Shown: positions 50,415-58,032 of the stretch, one piece after another
Numbering within the stretch: the first letter of the stretch is position 1
How the letters are laid out: each line of letters begins with the position of its first letter
Translations under genes and position numbers: made by a program
The notes under the pieces: generated by a model
Told to the model about the DNA's origin: nothing
The model's database searches: none
The model's input: the letters and a program-made list of their open reading frames with translations, nothing else
Assembly (NCBI RefSeq): GCF_019797765.1
Contig: NZ_CP081862.1
Location: forward strand, 496,001-560,000
Source: Cellulomonas sp. C5510
GTDB taxonomy: Bacteria; Actinomycetota; Actinomycetes; Actinomycetales; Cellulomonadaceae
Length of the DNA: 64,000 nucleotides
Direction of reading: 5' to 3'

Positions 50415-50963
50415 ATGACCGGGGACGACCGAGGCCGCGTACCGGGCCCCGGCGTGCCCGTGGGCGTGGTCGTGCGCCGCACCCGGACGCACCTGCCGGC
50501 CGTCCTCGTCGCGCTTGCCGCGCTCGCCGTGCTCGCCGCCGGGACGACCACGGGCGCGGCGCGCGTCGTGCTCCACCAGTGCGTGCGGCTCGACGAGCCG
50601 CTGGCCGCGATCGGCATCCGCCTCTCGCTGCTGCAGGACGTCGCGGACTGCCCGACGGGGACGCTCGCCGTCACCCCGGACCCGTCGCACGGGGCCGTGC
50701 TCACCTTGGGGCTCGTCCTCCCGGTGCTCGCCGCGCACACCGCCCTGGCCACGGCGGGGGCGGGCATGACCGCACTGCTGCTCCGCCTGGCGGGCAGCGC
50801 ACGCCGTGTCCTCGGGGCCGTCGTCCACGCGCTGCCCCGCCCGGCCGGCCCGCAGCCGGCAGCCACCCCGCAGCCCGTCACGTGGCGGGCCGAGAGCTCC
50901 CGCCCCGCACGGGTCCCACGCGAGCGGCACCCTCACCGTGGCCCTCCGGTGGCGCTCGCCTGA
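50415..50963 (+). CDS. Two-segment membrane protein with paired extracytoplasmic cysteines
   Basis: 182 residues. Membrane segment about 27-44, an outside loop with Cys56 and Cys79 (LHQCVRLDEP ... VADCPTGT), a second membrane segment about 93-118, then a Pro/Arg-rich cytoplasmic tail. No family was recognised. It follows the kinase gene by 46 nt and precedes a DsbA-like gene by 36 nt. The two cysteines facing outside beside a thiol oxidoreductase gene make it a possible partner or substrate of that enzyme (inference). The start is supported by the TACCCT box. Confidence 0.6.
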   Translation: MTGDDRGRVPGPGVPVGVVVRRTRTHLPAVLVALAALAVLAAGTTTGAARVVLHQCVRLDEPLAAIGIRLSLLQDVADCPTGTLAVTPDPSHGAVLTLGLVLPVLAAHTALATAGAGMTALLLRLAGSARRVLGAVVHALPRPAGPQPAATPQPVTWRAESSRPARVPRERHPHRGPPVALA

Positions 50964-50999
50964 GCCCACCACCGGACCACCACGAGAGCAGGACCACCC

Positions 51000-51854
51000 A
51001 TGAGCAGCACGACCCCCGGCAACGGGAAGCAGACCAAGAACCAGCGGCGTGACGCCGCCCGGGAGCAGGCGCGGGTCCTCCGCGAGCAGCAGGCCAAGCG
51101 GGACCGCCGCAACAAGATCGTCGGCATCAGCGCCCTGAGCGTCGCGGTCATCGCGCTCGGCGGCGTCGTCGTCTGGCTCCTCAACCAGGGCTCCAGCGGC
51201 GAGGGCCTCCCGGAGTACGCGGACACGCCCCTGAGCGAGGTCACGGACGCGCCGAGCGTCGCCCTGGAGGACGGCGGCATCCCGGTCGGCGCCGACGGCG
51301 TCGGCTCGGACGTCGACGAGGACCTGGCGCGCGTCGACGTGTACCTCGACTACATGTGCCCCGCCTGCGGCGCGTTCGAGGAGACGAACGGCGACAACCT
51401 CATCTCGCTCGCGTCCGACGGGCAGGCCACGGTCGTGTACCACCCGATCGCCATCCTCAACCGGTACTCCAACGGCACGGGCTACTCGACCCGGGCGGCG
51501 TCGGCCGCCGCCCTCGTCGCCGAGCAGGCGCCCGAGGCGTTCTCCGTGTTCAACGAGCAGATGTTCGCGGGCCAGCCCGACGAGGGCACGTCCGGTCTGA
51601 CGAACGACGAGATCGCGGACATCGCGAGCGACGCGGGCGTCCCCGACGCCGTCACGTCCCTGATCTCCGACGGCACCGCGCTCGACCGGTTCGGCCAGTG
51701 GGTCACGTCGGCGACCAACGCCGCCTCGGCGAACCAGGACCTCGTGAACCCGCAGTCGGGGAGCTTCGGCACGCCGACGATCCTCGTGGACGGCACCGTC
51801 TGGACCGAGAACTGGACCGACCCGTCGGCCCTGCTCCAGGCCGTCGCGGGCTGA
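51000..51854 (+). CDS. Membrane-anchored DsbA-family thiol oxidoreductase
   Basis: 284 residues. A Lys/Arg-rich cytoplasmic N-terminus (about 1-40) is followed by one membrane anchor (about 41-61) and a thioredoxin-fold domain with the active-site CPAC at 120-123 in YMCPACGAFE and a cis-Pro loop GTPTILVDG near the end. Such proteins introduce or rearrange disulfides in exported proteins. The GTP-type context is that of the DsbA/DSBA-like actinobacterial family. It follows the two-Cys membrane protein. Exported Cys-containing proteins elsewhere in the window (for example at 60183-62902) could be clients. Confidence 0.88.
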   Translation: MSSTTPGNGKQTKNQRRDAAREQARVLREQQAKRDRRNKIVGISALSVAVIALGGVVVWLLNQGSSGEGLPEYADTPLSEVTDAPSVALEDGGIPVGADGVGSDVDEDLARVDVYLDYMCPACGAFEETNGDNLISLASDGQATVVYHPIAILNRYSNGTGYSTRAASAAALVAEQAPEAFSVFNEQMFAGQPDEGTSGLTNDEIADIASDAGVPDAVTSLISDGTALDRFGQWVTSATNAASANQDLVNPQSGSFGTPTILVDGTVWTENWTDPSALLQAVAG

Positions 51855-51873
51855 TCCCCCGGGTCCCCGCGGA

Positions 51874-51910
51874 CCGCCCGCCCTCAGCGCCCGGCGCAGG
51901 GGGCGGGCGG
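51874..51910. terminator. Hairpin after the DsbA-like gene
   Basis: 10-bp arms CCGCCCGCCC / GGGCGGGCGG with a 17-nt loop, 20 nt after the stop. Confidence 0.5.
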
Positions 51911-51941
51911 TGCGCGTCCGGGGTCGCGCCGCCGCGGCACG

Positions 51942-51947
51942 TAGGCT
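51942..51947 (+). promoter_or_regulatory. -10 box TAGGCT for the MFS gene
   Basis: TAGGCT ends 8 nt before GTG 51956, giving a leaderless transcript. Confidence 0.5.
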
Positions 51948-51955
51948 GAGCGCTC

Positions 51956-53239
51956 GTGCCCTCCCTGCTCGTGGACCTGACGCCGCTGCGCGTCAGTCCC
52001 GAGTTCCGGCGGCTGTGGTGGGGCCTGTCCGTGGCGAACCTCGGCGCGCAGCTGACGGTCGTCGCGGTGGGGCTCCAGGTGTACGAGCTGACCCGCTCCA
52101 CGTTCTCCGTCGGCCTGGTCGGGCTCTGCGCGCTGGTGCCGCTCGTCGTCTTCGGGCTGTACGGCGGCGCGATCGTCGACCACGCGGACCGCAGGACGGT
52201 CGCGCTGGTGGCCTCCGCGGTGAGCTGGGTCGCGACCCTCGGGCTCGCGGTGCAGGGGTGGGCGGGCAACGAGCACGTCGGCGTGCTCTACGCCCTGGTG
52301 GCGGTGCAGTCCGGCGCGGGGGCGGTCAACAGCCCGGCACGGTCGGCGATCATCCCGCGGCTGCTGGAGCCCCGGCTCATGCCCGCCGCGAACGCCCTGC
52401 AGACCGTCGGGTGGAACGTGGCGCTGACGCTCGGGCCGCTGCTGGGGGCCGGGCTGGTGGCGGCGCTCGACTACGGCGTCGTCTACACCGCCGACGCGCT
52501 GCTGTTCACGTTCGCCTTCACGGCGCTGCTGCGGCTGCCCCCGATCCCGCCGGAGCCGTCCGGGACGCGGCGGGCGCGCGCCGGGCTCGCGTCGGTGCTC
52601 GACGGCCTGCGCTACCTCGGGACCCGGCCGAACGTCCGGATGACGTTCCTCGTCGACCTCATCGCGATGATCACGTCCTCCCCGCGCGTGCTGTTCCCGG
52701 CCGTCGGTCTGGTGTACCTCGGCGGCGGCGAGACGACCGCGGGCGTCATGACCGCCGCCGTGGCCGCCGGCGCGATGCTCGCGGGGGTGTTCTCGGGCGG
52801 GCTCGCGCGGGTGCGCTGGCAGGGCCGCATCATCGTGCTCGCCATCACCGTGTGGGGGTTCGCGGTCGCGGGGTTCGGCCTCGTGCTGGTGCTCGCGGGG
52901 CGCTCCCACCCGGACGACGTCCTGTGGTGGTCGCTGGCGCTCGCGGTCCTCACGCTCGCCGCCGCCGGCGCCGCGGACGCCGTCAGCGCGGTGTTCCGGC
53001 AGACGATCCTGCAGACCGCCACGCCCGACGACATGCGCGGCCGGCTCCAGGGCGTGTTCGTGGTGGTCGTCGCCGGCGGTCCGCGCCTGGGCGAGCTGCT
53101 GCTCGGCGCGGTGTCGGAGCGCCTCGGGGAGGGAGGCGCGGCCCTCGTCGGCGGCTTGGCGTGCGTGGTGCTGCTGTGGGCGCTCGTGCGGTGGCAGCGC
53201 GGGTTCTGGCGCTACGACGCCCGCGACCCGCAGCCCTGA
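51956..53239 (+). CDS. MFS transporter, MFS_3 / EntS-like exporter
   Basis: 427 residues with about 12 membrane segments. The N-terminal LRVSPEFRRLWWGLSVANLGAQL and GGAIVDHADRRTV, and later DDMRGRLQGVFVVVVAGGPRLGE, are characteristic of the MFS_3 exporter group that includes enterobactin exporter EntS and macrolide exporters. Substrate unknown; no siderophore or resistance genes are adjacent. GTG 51956 is preceded by TAGGCT. A tRNA-Thr gene follows 43 nt after the stop. Confidence 0.8.
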   Translation: MPSLLVDLTPLRVSPEFRRLWWGLSVANLGAQLTVVAVGLQVYELTRSTFSVGLVGLCALVPLVVFGLYGGAIVDHADRRTVALVASAVSWVATLGLAVQGWAGNEHVGVLYALVAVQSGAGAVNSPARSAIIPRLLEPRLMPAANALQTVGWNVALTLGPLLGAGLVAALDYGVVYTADALLFTFAFTALLRLPPIPPEPSGTRRARAGLASVLDGLRYLGTRPNVRMTFLVDLIAMITSSPRVLFPAVGLVYLGGGETTAGVMTAAVAAGAMLAGVFSGGLARVRWQGRIIVLAITVWGFAVAGFGLVLVLAGRSHPDDVLWWSLALAVLTLAAAGAADAVSAVFRQTILQTATPDDMRGRLQGVFVVVVAGGPRLGELLLGAVSERLGEGGAALVGGLACVVLLWALVRWQRGFWRYDARDPQP

Positions 53240-53247
53240 CGCGCCGG

Positions 53248-53253
53248 TAGGCT
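53248..53253 (+). promoter_or_regulatory. -10 box TAGGCT for tRNA-Thr
   Basis: TAGGCT 29 nt before the 5' end of the tRNA, implying a short 5' leader removed by RNase P. Confidence 0.45.
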
Positions 53254-53282
53254 GGCCCCGCGCGACGCTGCGGCGCGCGCCC

Positions 53283-53356
53283 GCCTCCTTAGCTCAGCTG
53301 GCCAGAGCAGCTGTCTTGTAAACAGCAGGTCGTCGGTTCGAATCCGACAGGGGGCT
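53283..53356 (+). tRNA. tRNA-Thr (anticodon TGT)
   Basis: 74 nt cloverleaf: acceptor stem GCCTCCT / AGGGGGC (one T-G pair), D stem GCTC / GAGC, anticodon stem GCTGT / ACAGC with loop CTTGTAA (anticodon TGT, reads ACA and related codons), T stem GTCGG / CCGAC with TTCGAAT. CCA is not encoded; TCCGA follows, so CCA must be added after transcription. No duplicated 3' end or integrase is seen nearby, so there is no sign of use as an integration site here. Confidence 0.95.
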
Positions 53357-53430
53357 CCGATCCGGTCCGATGGGGCCGACCGACGGCGCGCCTCCTCGCC
53401 CCGGGCCGTCGGCCGTGGTAGGTGGTTGAA

Positions 53431-54282
53431 GTGACAGCACATCCCGCTCCCAGCCCCACCGCCCTCATGTCCGCCGCCGCCCGGGCGGCGCACCCCCTGG
53501 TGGACGACGGTCCACCGCTGCTCGTCGACGAGCAGGCGCCCCTGCTGTGCGCCGCCGCCGGGTCGCCGGGGCCGCTCGACTACCAGCGCGCCGCGCCGCG
53601 CGAGCCCGTGCTCGCCGCCGCCCGGTTCTCGGCGGTGGTCCGCAGCCGGTTCGCGGAGGACCGCGTCCGCGCCGCGAGGACCGCGCAGGTCGTCGTGCTC
53701 GGCGCCGGCCTGGACACCGCGGCGCACCGCCTCGGGCCGGACCGGACCGTCTGGCTGGTCGACCTGCCGGGTGTCCTCGCGTGGCGGGCGGGGATGCTGG
53801 CCGCCGCGGGGATCCGTGAGGTCGGCCGGCCCGTCGGCGCGGACCTCGCGGGGGACGGCCTGGCCGACGCCCTCGTGGCCGCGGGGTTCGACCCCGGACG
53901 ACCGGCGGCGGTCGTGTGGCTCGGCACGACCATGTACCTGCCGAGCGAGGCGGTGCGGCGGGTGCTGGACCGGCCGGGGCTGTGGGCACCCGGCTCGCAC
54001 GTGGTGCTGGACCACGTGCTGCCGCCCGGTGAGCGGGACGACGCGGGCCGGGCGTACGCCGCGGCGCTGGCGGCCGTCGCGGGCGGGTCGGGGGAGCCGT
54101 GGCGCTCGTCGGCGACAGCGGACGAGGTGGCCGCGCTGCTCGGGGCCGCCGGCTGGCAGGTCGTCGAGGCCGTCGACGAGGGCGACGCGGTCCCGTCCGG
54201 GTTCTGGCCGGACCGGGGGGCCGCCCGGCCCGACGGCCTGCGGCGGCAGCGCCTCGTGCGGCTCGTGCACGCCGAGCGCTGA
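53431..54282 (+). CDS. SAM-dependent methyltransferase, leucine carboxyl methyltransferase (PPM1) family
   Basis: 283 residues from GTG 53431 (GTG 53422, three codons earlier, is equally open). The SAM motif VVVLGAGLDTAAHRLG and the following VWLVDLPGVLAWR are characteristic of the LCM/PPM1-like methyltransferases abundant in actinobacteria, many of which act on small molecules of secondary metabolism; the substrate is unknown. It lies between tRNA-Thr and a large inverted repeat that should terminate transcription. Confidence 0.78.
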   Translation: MTAHPAPSPTALMSAAARAAHPLVDDGPPLLVDEQAPLLCAAAGSPGPLDYQRAAPREPVLAAARFSAVVRSRFAEDRVRAARTAQVVVLGAGLDTAAHRLGPDRTVWLVDLPGVLAWRAGMLAAAGIREVGRPVGADLAGDGLADALVAAGFDPGRPAAVVWLGTTMYLPSEAVRRVLDRPGLWAPGSHVVLDHVLPPGERDDAGRAYAAALAAVAGGSGEPWRSSATADEVAALLGAAGWQVVEAVDEGDAVPSGFWPDRGAARPDGLRRQRLVRLVHAER

Positions 54283-54295
54283 TCCGCGGACGCGG

Positions 54296-54367
54296 CGCGA
54301 GGTCGTCACGTGCGGACGAGGTCGTCAGGCGGACCTGACGACCTCGTGCCGACGTGACGACCTCGCG
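54296..54367. repeat. 72-nt near-perfect inverted repeat between convergent genes
   Basis: 34-nt arms (54296-54329 and 54334-54367) with a 4-nt loop. 30 of 34 positions pair: 16 bp, a 4 x 4 internal loop, then 14 bp. Each arm holds GAGGTCGTCA (or its complement) twice, so the 10-mer occurs four times. The element starts 14 nt after the methyltransferase stop and ends 48 nt before the stop of the opposing aldo/keto reductase gene. It probably acts as a bidirectional terminator, but is longer and more ordered than the others in the window. Confidence 0.75.
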
Positions 54368-54368
54368 G

Positions 54369-54410
54369 GGCCGGGCGGGGTCGGCCGGGCGGGGTCGGCC
54401 GGGCGGGGCC
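54369..54410 (+). repeat. Three 14-bp tandem repeats, G-rich
   Basis: Three copies of GGCCGGGCGGGGTC (last copy ends CC) directly after the 72-nt inverted repeat, ending 5 nt before the reductase stop. The G-runs could form a G-quadruplex on the plus strand. Confidence 0.75.
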
Positions 54411-54414
54411 GCCG

Positions 54415-55350
54415 TCAGGGGACGATGTGCCCCGCCGCGCGGGTCAGGGCGTACCACTCCGCGCGGGTCAGCGGCAGGTCGGAGCCCTGGGCGGCGCCGG
54501 CGACGCGCTCCGGCGTCGTGGTGCCGAGCACGACCTGCATGCGCGCCGGGTGCCGGGTGATCCACGCCGTGGCGATCGCGATCGGCGGCACGTCGTAGGC
54601 GGCGGCCAGGTCACCGATCACCTGGTTCAGCTCGGCGTACTCCGGGTTGTCCAGGAACGTGCCGGTGAAGAACCCGGCCTGGAACGGCGACCACGCCTGC
54701 ACGGTGATGTCGTTCAGCCGGCAGTAGTCGAGGATGCCGCCGGCGTCCCGGGTGACGGATTGGTCGGCGCCGACCATGTTGGCCGCGAGGCCCTGCGTGA
54801 CGATCGCCGCGTGGGTGATCGAGAGCTGGAGCTGGTTCGCGACGATCGGCTGCCGGACGGAGCGGCGCAGCAGGTCGATCTGGCGGGGCGTGTGGTTGGA
54901 GACGCCGAACGCCCGCACCTTGCCGGCGGCCTCGAGCTCGTCGAAAGCGCGGGCGACCTCGTCGGGCTCGACGAGCGCGTCGGGGCGGTGCAGCAGCAGC
55001 ACGTCGATGTGGTCGGTGCGCAGGGCGCGCAGCGAGCCCTCGACGGACTCGAGGATGTGCTCGTACGAGAAGTCGAAGTACGGGCCCTCGCGGACGATGC
55101 CGCACTTGGTCTGGATCGTGTACTCGTCGCGCTCGGACGGCGTGAGGGCGAGCGCCTCGGCGAACCGCGCCTCGCACTCGTGCAGCTCGCGGCCGTAGAC
55201 GTCGGCGTGGTCGAGGAACGTGGTGCCGGCGTCGCGGCCGGTGCGCACGAGCTCGCGGATCTCGTCGTCGGACTTCTCGGCGATGCGCATGAGGCCGAGC
55301 ACGACGTTGGGCGCCTCGATGTCGGTGCCGGGCAGGGTGAAGGTCTTCAC
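54415..55350 (-). CDS. Aldo/keto reductase, YdhF-like
   Basis: 311 residues. AKR barrel with the catalytic Asp/Tyr in LDHADVYG, Lys in TIQTKCGI, and the His in LLLHRPDALVEPDEV; AFGVSNHTPRQ and NQLQLSITH are close to the YdhF/oxidoreductase branch. It reduces carbonyl compounds with NADPH; natural substrate unknown. It lies 31 nt behind a second aldo/keto reductase on the same strand, so they form one unit transcribed away from a LysR regulator. Confidence 0.85.
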   Translation of the reverse strand: MKTFTLPGTDIEAPNVVLGLMRIAEKSDDEIRELVRTGRDAGTTFLDHADVYGRELHECEARFAEALALTPSERDEYTIQTKCGIVREGPYFDFSYEHILESVEGSLRALRTDHIDVLLLHRPDALVEPDEVARAFDELEAAGKVRAFGVSNHTPRQIDLLRRSVRQPIVANQLQLSITHAAIVTQGLAANMVGADQSVTRDAGGILDYCRLNDITVQAWSPFQAGFFTGTFLDNPEYAELNQVIGDLAAAYDVPPIAIATAWITRHPARMQVVLGTTTPERVAGAAQGSDLPLTRAEWYALTRAAGHIVP

Positions 55351-55381
55351 GGTGGGGCCTCTCGGTGGTGCGGGCGGGCGG

Positions 55382-56239
55382 TCAGGCGGAGAGCCGGGCG
55401 ACCTCGTCGGCGTCGAGCACCAGCTCGGCCGCGCGCACGGAGTCGGTGATGCTCTCGGGCCGGGAGGCCCCGGGGATCGGGATGACGACGGGCGCGAGCG
55501 CGAGCTCCCACGCGAGGGCGACCTGCTGCGGGCTGACGCCGTGGGCGTCGGCGACCTCGCGGAACGCCGCGTGGCGCTCGCCGAGCTCCCCGGACCGGGT
55601 GATGCCGCCGAGCGGGGACCACGGCAGGAACGCGAGGCCGAGGTCGGCGCAGTGCCGCAGCTCGTCCAGGCTGGACCGGAACGCCGGCGAGAACTGGTTC
55701 TGCACGGACACGAGCCGGCCGCCGAGCACCTGCTGCGCCTCGTCGATCTGCGCGACGGTGGCGTTGGAGATGCCCGCCTGCTGGATGACGCCCTCGTCGA
55801 GCAGCTCGGCGAGCGCGCCCACGGAGTCGGCGTAGGGGACGGCCGGGTCGGGCCGGTGGAACTGGAACAGCCCGATGGCCTCGACGCCTAGGCGCCGCGC
55901 GGACGCCTTCGCCCCGGCCTTGACGTGCTCGGGGCGGCCGTCCTGCGTCCAGGTGCCGTCGCCGGGGCGCAGGTGCCCGGCCTTGGTGGCGACCAGCACG
56001 TCCTGCGTGCTGCCGCCGTAGGTGCGCAGCGCCTCGGCGATGAGCTCCTCGTTGTGGCCCACCTCCCCGGCGTGCAGGTGGTAGGAGTCGGCCGTGTCGA
56101 TCAGGGTCACGCCGGCGTCGAGCGCCGCGTGGATCGTGGCCAGGGACCGGGCGCGGTCGGGTCGTCCTTCGATCGACATCGGCATGCCGCCGAGTCCGAT
56201 CGCGCTCACGGTGCGGTTGCCGAGGGTGCGCTGCTGCAC
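55382..56239 (-). CDS. Aldo/keto reductase
   Basis: 285 residues. AKR fold with LIDTADSYHLHAGEVGHNEE (Asp, Tyr), the Lys in VATKAGHLRPG, the position of the catalytic His in LFQFHRPDP, and cofactor loop IPGASRPESI. It belongs to the group often controlled by divergent LysR or other regulators in stress responses. It is first in the two-gene unit divergent from the LysR gene; the 101-nt gap holds a LysR-type box. Substrate unknown. Confidence 0.87.
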   Translation of the reverse strand: MQQRTLGNRTVSAIGLGGMPMSIEGRPDRARSLATIHAALDAGVTLIDTADSYHLHAGEVGHNEELIAEALRTYGGSTQDVLVATKAGHLRPGDGTWTQDGRPEHVKAGAKASARRLGVEAIGLFQFHRPDPAVPYADSVGALAELLDEGVIQQAGISNATVAQIDEAQQVLGGRLVSVQNQFSPAFRSSLDELRHCADLGLAFLPWSPLGGITRSGELGERHAAFREVADAHGVSPQQVALAWELALAPVVIPIPGASRPESITDSVRAAELVLDADEVARLSA

Positions 56240-56296
56240 GTGTCCACCTCACGTCGTCGGGGTCGGTCCCTCGACCGTAGGTACGCTGGCTCCACA

Positions 56297-56314
56297 AGTC
56301 CAACGACTAGGACT
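56297..56314. promoter_or_regulatory. LysR-type operator between the reductase and LysR genes
   Basis: AGTCC-N8-GGACT inverted repeat in the divergent gap, a T-N11-A-like arrangement about 27 nt before the LysR start. TACGCT at 56282-56287 could be the -10 of the LysR gene, so the box would cover its transcription start. Confidence 0.45.
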
Positions 56315-56340
56315 CATGAGATTCAGAAGCGAGGCCGATG

Positions 56341-57315
56341 ATGGACCTGCGGCAGATGGAGTACGTCGTCGCGCTGGCCGAGGAGGAGCAGTTCACGCGC
56401 GCCGCCGCGCTGTGCGGCGTCTCGCAGTCCGGGCTGTCCGCGGCGATCCGGGCGCTCGAGGACGAGCTCGGCACCCGGCTGTTCGCGCGCACGACGCGCC
56501 GGGTCGCCCCGACGGAGGCGGGCCTCGCGCTGCTGCCGTACGCCCGCGCGGTGCTCGACCAGGCGGCGGCCGGCCGGGACGCGGTGGTCCGCGCCACCCA
56601 CGAGCTGAGCGGCACCCTGCGGCTCGGCGCCGAGCAGTGCCTCGGGGTGGTCGACGTGCCTCCTCTGCTCGAGCGGTTCCGGCGCCGCTACCCTCAGGTG
56701 GACATCGCGTTCACGCAGGCCGGCTCGCACGAGCTCGTCGCCGCGGTGCGCTCGGGTGACCTCGACGTGGCGTTCGTCGCCACGCAGGAGCACCTCACGG
56801 GGGTGCGGCCCGTGGAGCTCGGGCGCCGGGAGGTCGTGCTGCTGTGCCCCCCCGGGCACCCGCTGAGCGCGGCCTCGAAGGTGGACTGGGAGGCGCTGTC
56901 CGGCCACGACTTCATCGACTTCCAGCCGAGCTGGGGGGTGCGGTCGCTCAACGACGCGGTGTGCGCGGCCCGGGGCGTCGCCCGGCACGTGCGCTGCACC
57001 GTCAACGACATCCACACCCTGCTGGACCTGGTCGACCGGGGGCTCGGGATCGCGCTGGTGCCGCAGCACGTCGCGGCCAAGCCGCAGGCCGCCGGGCTGG
57101 TGCCGGTGCGGCTGCCGCAGCAGGCCTGGTGGGTCGTGTCGGCCGTCGTGGGGCCGGCACCGGGCCTCGCGCCGCGGCTGCTCGAGCTGCTCGACGCGGA
57201 CGAGGACGTGGCCGCCGCCGTCGCGCAGCGCGGGACCGCCCGCGGCCCCGGGGAGCGGGCCACGACCGCCACGGCTGCCGCCGTCGCCGTCGCCGCCGCG
57301 CCGGGGCAGGGCTGA
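56341..57315 (+). CDS. LysR family transcriptional regulator
   Basis: 324 residues from ATG 56341 (ATG 56338 directly before is possible; the GAGG ribosome-binding site at 56331 fits 56341 better). The N-terminal winged HTH contains FTRAAALCGVSQSGLSAAIRALEDELGTRLF and a type 2 periplasmic-binding-like effector domain follows to about 295, then an Ala/Thr-rich tail. It is divergent from the aldo/keto reductase pair and presumably regulates it in response to a small molecule. Confidence 0.88.
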   Translation: MDLRQMEYVVALAEEEQFTRAAALCGVSQSGLSAAIRALEDELGTRLFARTTRRVAPTEAGLALLPYARAVLDQAAAGRDAVVRATHELSGTLRLGAEQCLGVVDVPPLLERFRRRYPQVDIAFTQAGSHELVAAVRSGDLDVAFVATQEHLTGVRPVELGRREVVLLCPPGHPLSAASKVDWEALSGHDFIDFQPSWGVRSLNDAVCAARGVARHVRCTVNDIHTLLDLVDRGLGIALVPQHVAAKPQAAGLVPVRLPQQAWWVVSAVVGPAPGLAPRLLELLDADEDVAAAVAQRGTARGPGERATTATAAAVAVAAAPGQG

Positions 57316-57320
57316 CCGCC

Positions 57321-57857
57321 GTGGCCCGGCGCGCGATCATCGTCCACGGCACCGGCGGCCACCCGGACAACGTCTGGTACCCGTGGCTGGCGGACCGGCT
57401 CGCGGCGCGTGGCTACGCCGTCGAGCGCCCGCACCTGCCGGCCCTCAACGTCGAGCCCGTCGCGGAGACCCTGCCGCGGTTCCTGGCCGCGCACCCCCTC
57501 GACGCGGACACCGTGCTGGTCGGCCACTCCGGCGGTGCGGCGCTGCTGCTGGCCGTGCTGGAGCACGCCCCGGTGCGGGTGGCGCAGGCGGTGCTCGTGG
57601 CCGGCTACGCCACGCCGCCGAACGACGCCGACGAGCCCGTGCTGCAGGACGCCTACGACTGGGACCGGATCCGCGCCCGCGCGGGCGACCTGGTGTTCGT
57701 GAACTCCGTGCGGGACCCGTACGGCTGCGACGCGACGCAGGGGCGGGCGCTGCTGGACCGCCTCGGCGGCACGCTGGTGGTCCGGGACGACGGCCACTTC
57801 GGGGACGGGGACCAGCCGTACGACGAGTTCCCGCTGCTGGAGCGGCTCGTGCTGTGA
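57321..57857 (+). CDS. RBBP9/YdeN-family alpha/beta hydrolase
   Basis: 178 residues from GTG 57321, 5 nt after the LysR stop. The oxyanion segment IVHGTGGHPDNVWYPWL, the nucleophile elbow GHSGG (nucleophilic Ser) and the C-terminal His in DDGHFGDGDQPYDEFP with Asp in NSVRDPYG make a complete serine-hydrolase triad. The family are small esterases of unknown physiological substrate. Close spacing suggests co-transcription with the LysR gene. Confidence 0.82.
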   Translation: MARRAIIVHGTGGHPDNVWYPWLADRLAARGYAVERPHLPALNVEPVAETLPRFLAAHPLDADTVLVGHSGGAALLLAVLEHAPVRVAQAVLVAGYATPPNDADEPVLQDAYDWDRIRARAGDLVFVNSVRDPYGCDATQGRALLDRLGGTLVVRDDGHFGDGDQPYDEFPLLERLVL

Positions 57858-57896
57858 GGGCGGGTGCGGAGGCCCGCGTCGAGCCCGGGCACGAAG

Positions 57897-57935
57897 AAGC
57901 CCTCGGCCGCGCAGGGGGCAGGCGACCGAGGGCTT
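57897..57935. terminator. Hairpin between the hydrolase and response regulator genes
   Basis: 10-bp perfect arms AAGCCCTCGG / CCGAGGGCTT with a 19-nt loop, between convergent genes. Confidence 0.6.
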
Positions 57936-58032
57936 GCCTACTGTAACCCACGCCGCGGGGTCGTGGGCAAGTCTCACCCGAACGGACGCCAGACATCTCG
58001 GCCGCGCAGCGCGCCCGCGGTCGTGCGCGGCG

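Noticed and set aside
48300..50963. One 887-codon protein joining the kinase and the two-Cys membrane protein
   Set aside because: The middle (about 49,500-50,410) is Arg-rich and meaningless in this frame, while a membrane-protein sequence lies in another frame; the end is an independent gene with its own TACCCT box and ATG 50415.
53283..53356. tRNA-Thr as an attachment site for an integrated element
   Set aside because: No integrase, no repeated tRNA 3' end and no change in base composition downstream.
54296..54410. CRISPR-like or mobile element suggested by repeated GAGGTCGTCA and 14-bp units
   Set aside because: Repeats are in inverted or directly adjacent arrangement with no spacers of constant length and no cas or transposase genes; hairpin plus simple tandem repeat explains it.
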